In this document: positions 57,401 to 64,000 of the stretch, in pieces
Layout: each line of letters opens with the position of its first letter
Position numbering within the stretch: the first letter of the stretch is position 1
Assembly (NCBI GenBank): GCA_034401795.1
Contig: CM067373.1
Location: forward strand, 41,175,781 to 41,239,780
Source of the DNA: Chaetoderma sp. LZ-2023a
Lineage: Eukaryota; Mollusca; Caudofoveata; Chaetodermatida; Chaetodermatidae
DNA length: 64,000 nucleotides
Reading direction: 5' to 3'
Program-made: the position numbers and the translations under genes
The notes under the pieces: model-generated
What the model was told of the DNA's origin: nothing
The model's database searches: none
The model's input: the letters and a program-made list of their open reading frames with translations, nothing else

Positions 57401-57512
57401 TCAAGGGCAATATTTCGAAAATAATTTAACAGGAGTTTTAACGATAACTCAGCCATTTCTGATCCGATCTTAAAATGGTAAACAGTACTGTAATCCTCGT
57501 TTCATTCGGTGT
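54430..57512 (-). repeat. Third, degenerate copy of the long LTR
   Basis: Colinear with 28690-31718 at perhaps 70-75% identity by eye. Anchors include GTGCTGGTTAGCTGCAG, ATCACCGGT-TGACGGTCC, GTTTAATATAAACTATAT and TAACTCAGCCATTTCTG. It includes the 1.4-kb segment missing from the 40781 LTR. The ~265-bp U3 tip is absent. No internal region is attached, so it is a solo LTR or fragment. Confidence 0.7.
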
Positions 57513-57530
57513 GACGTTTTTATGGCAGCG

Positions 57531-57566
57531 GTGTGTGTGTGTGTGTGTGTGTTCGTGCGTGCGTGC

Positions 57567-57638
<72 letters not shown>
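57531..57638 (+). repeat. (GT)n microsatellite
   Basis: About 50 GT units with a short GCGT interruption. Confidence 0.95.
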
Positions 57639-57642
<4 letters not shown>

Positions 57643-57899
57643 ATGACTTGAATCAATCCATTATCGAATTAACATTCAGTAGCAAAATTCTACTTGTTAT
57701 AGATGACAGACTGCGGGCATCTTGCTCTCTTAATAATATTGACAGTTATTACGTGTGATTGATGTGTGATAGTTTAGCTGTTTACGTATAACAATTCCGG
57801 GGGGTGGGGGAGTGGGGGAATCCCCTGTAGCGCATACTGTAGATGGCTGCAGAAGTGATGGACGCCGTCAGTCGTTATTGTTCTAGAATAAGAGAATTT

Positions 57900-58097
57900 T
57901 GTCTAAACAATGGCGACCAGTAGTCCAGGGTTCGAGAACAATGGCGACCAGCAGCCCAGGATTCGAGAACAATGGCGACCAGCAGCCCAGGATTTGGAAC
58001 AATGGTGACCAGTGGCCCAGGATTTGGAACAATGGCGACCAGCGGCCCAGGATTTGGGACAATGGTGACCAACAGGTCAGGATTTGTTACAATCTCT
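57900..58097 (+). repeat. ~31-bp minisatellite AACAATGGCGACCAG
   Basis: Six copies of a unit with AACAATGGCGACCAGCAGCC and CAGGATTCGAG. The array ends at a G-run. The core is the complement of the 8335-8560 array. Confidence 0.85.
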
Positions 58098-58199
58098 CCA
58101 GGGGGGGGGGGGCCTAAACGATGACTCACCCACTTGATAATCTATTTTTGGTGATTCTATGAGGACAATGGCGTCAATATCGTAGAATAAAATTATGCA

Positions 58200-59640
58200 A
58201 ATTTATTAGAAGGAATGTTTTGAAAATTTTAACCCCTAAAAGTTGGGTATTTTACATTTTAACTTAGCGGCGCATGCGCCACTCCCCTCCGTGGTATGGT
58301 GGTAAAAATAAGAGGAGAGGTGGGAGGTGGAATTTTGATTGGTTGCTGAATATTTTGATAATTTGATTGGTTGCTGAATATTTTGATAATTTGTTGCTGA
58401 ATATTTTGATAATTTGATGCTGAATATTTTGATAATTTGAGTGGTTGCTGAAAATTTTGATAATTTGATTGGTAGCTGAATATTTTGATAATTTGTTGCT
58501 GAATATTTTGATAATTTGGGTAGTTGCTGAATATTTTAATAATTTGAGTGTTTGCTGAATATTTTGATAATTTGATTGGTTGCTGAATATTTTGAAAACG
58601 ATTTGACTGAATTAGTTTTAAAATACTTAATAGTCGACATTAGGTAAGAGAGGTGGTCTGATAACAGAGGTCGAAGGAGGAGGAGGGAGGAATGCTATCT
58701 CGGCCGCCCTCTGCCTGGCGCGCATGAGCGCGCCTTTATTCACCTGGTGGCCCTTTAAGAAAATGCATAAAGGTGGTCGCTCATAGAGGTGTCGCGAGGG
58801 ATGAAGAGGAGGGATGAGGTATGCTAGCATACTTGCCGAGGCGTCATCTTGCTCGATATCTCTGTAAGAATAATTTGAAAATAATTTGTGTGACGTTGAA
58901 TATTTTGAAAACGATTTGACTCAGCGAATTTTAAATTCTTATTAGGCGATGTTATGTAAGAGAGGTGGTCTGATAACGGAGGTCCAATGAGGAGGAGGAG
59001 AGGGGGAGGAGGATGATGAATGCTATCGCGGCCGGCCTGCCTCTGCCTGGTGCGTATTTTCTCTGAGCTTAAACAGAGTGCACCTTTATTCACCTGTTCA
59101 GTTCGCTGAAGTGTAATATATGTTCTTTTAACTTTAAAAAAAATATTTACGTGGTTATCAACCGTGGTCTGGTGGTAAAAATAATAGATATAGGTGGTCA
59201 CATAATCGAGGTGGATGGAGGAGGAGGAGGAGGAGGAGGAGGATGAGGAGGGATGAGGCCCTTCATGGTTTAAGTCATTTTCAAAAAGATGGCAGCCATT
59301 TAATTATTAAATTTTCAAAAATGTTATGGAAATGGTCATCGTTGACTATTGATGTTGTATAATATTATATAGATAGTTTTAACTATTGTATTTATGTCTT
59401 TAAAGTGTCAGTCATTTAATTATTAAATTTTCAAAAATGTGAACAAAATCCCAGTCATTTAATTTTCAAAAAAATCAGAGCATCACATTGCACAGGTAAT
59501 AGCGATCTACGTTGTATGTATAATATTATATAGATAATTTTATCATATTTAAGGAGATTCTTTAATGTGGCAGTCATTTAATTATCAAATTTTCAAAAAA
59601 TGTTGCAACCGCAATTTTACACAGGCGGCTGCACATTTAT
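58200..59640 (-). mobile_element. Second end of element E, inverted
   Basis: Reverse complement of ~6630-8310 in order: CCACTCCCCTCCGTGGT edge, the TTGCTGAATATTTTGATAAT array (58330-58600), CTTACCTAACATCGTCTAA counterparts near 58640 and 58950, CACCTTTATTCACC, and the ATTTAATTATTAAATTTTC series (59290-59590). The 280-bp unit present at 7795-8160 is missing. The two E genes are not seen. Confidence 0.7.
58330..58600 (+). repeat. ~28-bp AT-rich tandem array
   Basis: About ten imperfect copies of TTGGTTGCTGAATATTTTGA plus TAATTTGA. A longer, inverted version of 7540-7700. Confidence 0.8.
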
Positions 59641-60005
59641 ACATGCAGCAGCATGTGTACATGCCTGGACACACATGCACACCAAAATGCATGCATACAT
59701 GTGCGGCCACATGTTGCGGATTTGCGGTCGCATGTTGTGGATTTGCGGCCGTGTGTTGCGGATTTGCGGGTGTATTTTGTGGATTTGCAGATGCATGTGA
59801 CTTTCTATGGCAAATTTGTATTAAAAATAGTCACTTTCCTGGGATGGGGGCGGGGCGGCGTCTTCCAGTCATTTAATTTTTAAAAAAATCAGACAAATAT
59901 GAATAAAATGCGTTCCCAGTCATTTAATTTTAAAATGTTGTTCTGTTCAGGGGGCTGCACATTTATATATGCAGCAGCAGCATGTGTACATGCCCAGATT
60001 TGCGA
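59635..60005 (+). repeat. Minisatellite fragment of element E
   Basis: TGCATGCATACATGTGCGGC followed by GCGGATTTGCGG units (59690-59790), as in 2120-3205. A second short piece with ATGCAGCAGCAGCATGTGTA is at 59960. It has the same orientation as at 2120 although the flanking AT-rich part is inverted. Confidence 0.7.
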
Positions 60006-61905
60006 GAAGTCATGACCCCGCCGGATATCTTATATTTATGAGTAAGACCTAGATGAAATTCATATTTGAAAATACCAGGTGAGCTAATGAACCGAGTTAT
60101 CATTGTGTACATTATTATTTAGATATGTATTACGCTGTACTGGTTGACATCAACCAGTGCTGCTGATGTACAGTTTCGACGAAACTGAATCGAAACTGTA
60201 GTCGAAACTGAATAAGAATGTTAAATGATGTATCCATCATTTAAAGTAAAGTTGAATTAAATGGAATAGGACCTACGGTTCTGAGTTGATGGGATCTGGC
60301 AATAGTTGAAGATAAAGGTTGTTGCTGTGGGATCGGCACACACTTTTATAATATTCAGCAGTTGTTTCGGCCAGTAGTTTAGGAAATAATCGAGTGATAA
60401 GAATCGATGGAATCATACGTGACAGACTGACTATTAGTTGATAATGGTAGGCATTCCGACTCCCTTAAGAAAGTACAACAACACCAGCTGGCAATGAGAT
60501 CATACAGCTCATGTGCTTATTAACGCTCGTATCCTTCAGGCTTAGTCACGATAGGCAATGGACAGGACATGGACATTGTAGCGTCCTGTAGGAATTAATA
60601 ACACAATCAAAATTTGTATATCAACTATATGTCAATCATAGAAACGCATGCTACAACAACACATTCCATAATGTTGTTAGGTAGCTGACAGATCACATCA
60701 AATCAGAACCAGCCAACACCGCTTTGACCCTGTGCAGCAGTAGCTCCATAGAAGAGAAGCCCAGAGGTTGATTAGTCAGGATGACGTCATGATCAATGAG
60801 CATCGATCAAACTCTGTGGCAGAGAAATATAAAGAACATGTTTCAAAGTGAAATCGAGAGGTAGATAGTCGCGGATTGGTCAGACCGACCAACAGTAACA
60901 AGTAGAAGCTTCTAGGAGGAAATAAGCAGACGTTGATTGGCGGACTGATTATCCAGACCAATCAAGCTGTGCTTATAACCTACCTAGAAGAATCATTGAA
61001 ACAAAGAATATATATTACGATATATATATATCTATATATCGTAATATGTATATAACTTCGGGTACACCGAAATGAATAAATAAGGCACTTTGCCTATTGT
61101 TAAATTAATCAAATCACCATCGTGATTCCGTAAGCACTGGGCTGCTACGTAAGTTGAAGTCTTGATAGTCACACTAGAAAGTATATTCTAGGAGTAGTCT
61201 AAGTCTTTATCGTAAAATTGTCTATGTTATTCTCATCATTGAAATATATCAGTATTAGTTTAAGTGTACAGTTAGTGTAAGCAAAATAAAAGCATCCTCT
61301 TGCTTAGCAAGACACTAGTTTGGGTTGTGTGTTAGATAGTGAACTCCAGAGCGCAGAGCAACACTGCGCCGAAGCTAGGAATCTTCCGATAGTTAGATAA
61401 GCCCAATTATCACATAAAAATATCATCACACTCATCAGTGACGAGGCGAGCCGATAATCATCTTCTACTGCATCTTTGGTAAGAGGTTGTCACAGCAACC
61501 GCTTACATCATAATCTTGCCAGAGAAGTAGTAGGAACCATAGAGACCCGAAGATCCGAAATCTTCAGTGGCTTCACCTGCCAGGATTGAGAGTTCGAGAC
61601 AACCTAAGATGACACAGCACAAGAAATGAGTGAGTATGCATAAGTAAAGACAATGTAACATTTCTGCTGACCGACCAGTCAACGTAGTATTGACAGACAT
61701 AGCAGATCGTGTGAAAATATTTATAGACTTAACTAAACAATCCAGTACAACGAAAGTGACGCAACATCGCGAGTATAAGGACAATAGCATTATAAAAATT
61801 ACAACAGACATACACTGCGAAGAGCAACCACATCTAAAACGCGCGATAGTGTGTCTATACTATCAATAAACTGTGAATTAGAACTGTAATAGTACCACAA
61901 TAGTA
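60006..61905 (+). other. 5' LTR and leader region of a plus-strand LTR element
   Basis: Lies directly upstream of gag. It contains a TTATAA box (~60973), a palindrome around TATATATCTATATATCG (61015-61045), AATAAAAGCATCC (61286) and no ORF. A plausible LTR start is TGTAGCGTCCTGTAGG at 60577. I could not fix the LTR end or a primer binding site, and the partner LTR lies beyond the window. Confidence 0.4.
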
Positions 61906-63474
61906 ATGGCAACCTCACGCAGACCAGAGACCGGGCTACCACCGGTAGATCCACCGCGCCACGGACCGGAACTACGACCAGAAACGGTCGCAGCCATGCA
62001 GACCATGGGTACGGCAATGGCGGGAGCTATAGTGGAAGACAGTGACCGGAGGGAAAGAAACAGGGTGTTTCGGCAAGAAGTCCACGAGTTAACCCAATGC
62101 ATCAAACCATGCGATGGTTTGCTTCCAGAAGAAGTGCGCCAATTCGTGGATGAGGCACAAAGGGTATGGGCAGCCACCGAGTGTAACCTCGATGGGATTC
62201 CTGTCTGTATCATGACACGGGCCTCATGAGGGCAGCTATCAAGAGCGATTGACGCATTTGTAGCAGGGAAGGTACGGGATACTGTAACCTTCGACGAACT
62301 CCGCGACTATGTGACCCTGAATTTTATCTCGGCAAACGAGAATGAGAGGGTCAAATACGACCTGGAGGGAGTCAAGCAGAGAAGGAACGAAACCTTAGTA
62401 TCGTTCAATAGACGATACTGAGAAATGGCTGTCAGGGCCTACCCTACTGAGAATGTCGACAACCACTGGACAGGGCTAGCAGCATACATCAAGGCCTTAG
62501 GAGATCGAGGTATGGGGAGACGAATAGTCAGGAAAAAGATTACAACCTTACAAAGAGCAATGGAGCTTACCGAAGAAGAAGAAGGTTGTAACGACCTGCT
62601 GATGCCTATGCAAATCGATCCGCGAGGGAAGGAAGAAAGCATGGAAGTCGATATGATTGATGAAAAGGAAGGCCAGAGTGTGTGGGCCGTACTCAAGACC
62701 ATGAAGTGGCAGATAACGCAGCAAACCAAGCTGATAGAAAAGCTATGTGCCGTGATCGAGAAACTGCAAAGTGGGCCTGTATTTTCACCACCGCAACAGC
62801 AATTCCTGGCGCAACCCAAAGCACAACAACCACGTCACCAGCAGGCAGCAGCACATAGGACGGCCGCAACGAAACCAACCAACAAGAAAAATATCACTTG
62901 TTTTAATTGTGGCCGTGTAGACCACTACAAGAGTGAATGTCGACAGCCTACCCAGCCACTGTGACAAACATTGACCCGAAAACCACAACCAAGACTGCAA
63001 CGGCCACCAATAGTGTGTTTTACATGCGGACTTGAAGGGCATATCACCCATGACTGTTATATAAATCGTGACTGTTTCGCGAACAGAAATAGACAGCCCA
63101 CCGGAAAGTGCTTCCAGTGCAATCAGGAGCACCACTACCAGGCTGACTGCCGGAGAGCGGTGCCCATGCTGCTACAGAAGGCAGTGAAGAGGCCACGACA
63201 AGATGAACTAGAGATCGATGAAATACACGATCAGCGTAATGACTACCAGTATGAATCTGAAACAACTCCCCGGTCGTGCTTGAGGAACGTTCGGAAGGAC
63301 ATAGCTAACTGAGCAAGACAACACGAAGAGTACGAAGATAGAGATGGTTTCGTTTTAACGGGAGTGAATACTGACGGGTATGGCCGTTATTCGTACAGTG
63401 GCAGAGGAGCCCCGTCAGTAGATGAACGACGACAATCATATGCGGAGGCAGTTAGCGGACGACGAGTCCGTTAA
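61906..63474 (+). pseudogene. LTR retrotransposon Gag with four in-frame TGA codons
   Basis: A single frame runs from ATG 61906 to TAA 63472 (~522 codons), interrupted only by TGA at 62227, 62419, 62962 and 63310. No TAA, TAG or frameshift is present. The capsid-like part includes TFDELRDYVTLNFISANENE and VKQRRNETLVSFNRRY. Three CCHC knuckles follow: CFNCGRVDHYKSEC, CFTCGLEGHITHDC and CFQCNQEHHYQADC. Gag would package element RNA. Arg CGA codons turned into TGA by C-to-T change at CpG would explain the pattern. Confidence 0.8.
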
Positions 63475-64000
63475 ATGAGAATGGAGGAAATCTTCGGTGA
63501 CCGAACGATTTCTAATCCGGCTCGAAATCGAACCAAGCGGGCGTGAGTACGTAGATGCATTGATAGATACCGGTGCTAGTACATCCTTGATTCGTAAGGA
63601 TATATGGTGTAGCATTTTGAATGCTAGGCCATTGAAAAGAGCTAAGACGTTATTAGCTGTGAATGGTTCACCCATAGAAATTTTGGGAGAAACTCAAATC
63701 AAATCCAAGGACGCCCGGCCTATTCCTAGTGTGGTAGTGAATAGTATGCGGCATGACTGTTTGATTGAGCAGATGCTTTGCACTTGGGAAATGCAAAGAT
63801 TGACTACAGGACCAAAGAGGTAGTATGGTTTGGTCATGTATACCCTTTTAGATATCCATATAGGGAACAAGCGAAATATGTGTATGCCAGTTGCAAGGAA
63901 ACGACCGGATATGCAGTTATTGACAAAGTGCTGAGCGACTTTGCCAATAATTTCGATACGGCTCGTCCAAATACGTTAGGGTTGGTACCCAAGGTAGAAT
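63422..64000 (+). pseudogene. LTR retrotransposon protease/pol start, runs off the window
   Basis: In the +1 frame relative to gag, overlapping its end. A TGA lies at 63476, then EREYVDALIDTGASTSLIRK-type sequence with the D-T-G-A-S active site (~63568) of an aspartic protease. A one-base change near 63763 shifts the frame. Beyond it the sequence is open again (GNAKIDYRTKEVVWFGHVYP) and, after another frame, continues to the window edge (VIDKVLSDFANNF). RT is expected downstream. Confidence 0.7.

Noticed and set aside
60577..61440. Exact 5' LTR limits for the last element
   Set aside because: TGTAGCGTCC is a plausible start, but no matching end, PBS or second LTR in the window lets me confirm it.
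61906..63474. TGA recoding (selenocysteine or readthrough) in Gag
   Set aside because: No structural signal seen, four TGA in one gag would be exceptional, and CpG decay explains them more simply. Kept only as an alternative.

Overview
The window is eukaryotic nuclear DNA dominated by mobile elements. It is AT-rich and carries long dinucleotide and trinucleotide microsatellites. The clear genes are spliced host exons or transposon ORFs. A Tx1-clade LINE, an I-clade LINE, a Polinton and long-LTR elements together suggest an aquatic invertebrate. I cannot fix the phylum from sequence alone.

Layout, left to right. (1) About 1-8560 is one end-to-end repeat complex (here 'element E'). Its ends (1-700 and 7795-8160) are inverted copies of each other, built from ~280-bp subrepeats. 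It holds tandem arrays, a hierarchical GC-rich minisatellite (2120-3200), and two short intronless genes at 3372-3986 (C2H2 finger, acidic) and 6088-6396 (Cys-rich). Both genes follow near-identical ~118-bp TATA-plus-leader modules and have AATAAA downstream. A second, inverted and rearranged end of the same family lies at 57890-60000. (2) 8560-17500 is a host locus. Two exons of a secreted DNase I-family nuclease (11435-11583 and 17316-17484) are in matching phase, separated by a 5.7-kb intron packed with foldback elements, one with a nested insertion. (3) 17524-25045 is a trinucleotide microsatellite split by an apparently full-length Tx1-clade LINE (~17753-24702). The LINE has a hairpin-bearing 5' UTR, an ORF1 with zinc knuckles, and an ORF2 (endonuclease-RT) broken by one base in a T8 run. 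(4) 28620-42704 is a complete 14.1-kb Ty3/gypsy-type LTR element on the minus strand. I could define its TSD (GTAC), a 3.4-kb LTR, a PPT and a Lys-type PBS. Gag, protease, RT and RNase H are decayed and no integrase was seen. (5) 42832-45010 is a 5'-truncated I-clade LINE. (6) 44990-52130 is a decayed Polinton/Maverick: packaging ATPase, capsid-like and minor virion-like genes, an integrase with an intact DDE core, and the C-terminal end of a protein-primed type-B DNA polymerase, cut off at a TA repeat. (7) 53040-57512 holds a MITE, microsatellites and a third, degenerate copy of the long LTR. (8) ~60500-64000 is the start of another LTR retrotransposon on the plus strand. Its gag frame is interrupted by four stops, all TGA.

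The most interesting items are the following. The LINE sits in an AGT microsatellite, which fits the microsatellite-targeting habit known in its clade. Its 5' UTR hairpins show a compensatory base pair. Element E has a two-gene, shared-promoter design. A TTTTGAAAA...TGACTG core recurs across otherwise unrelated repeat families.
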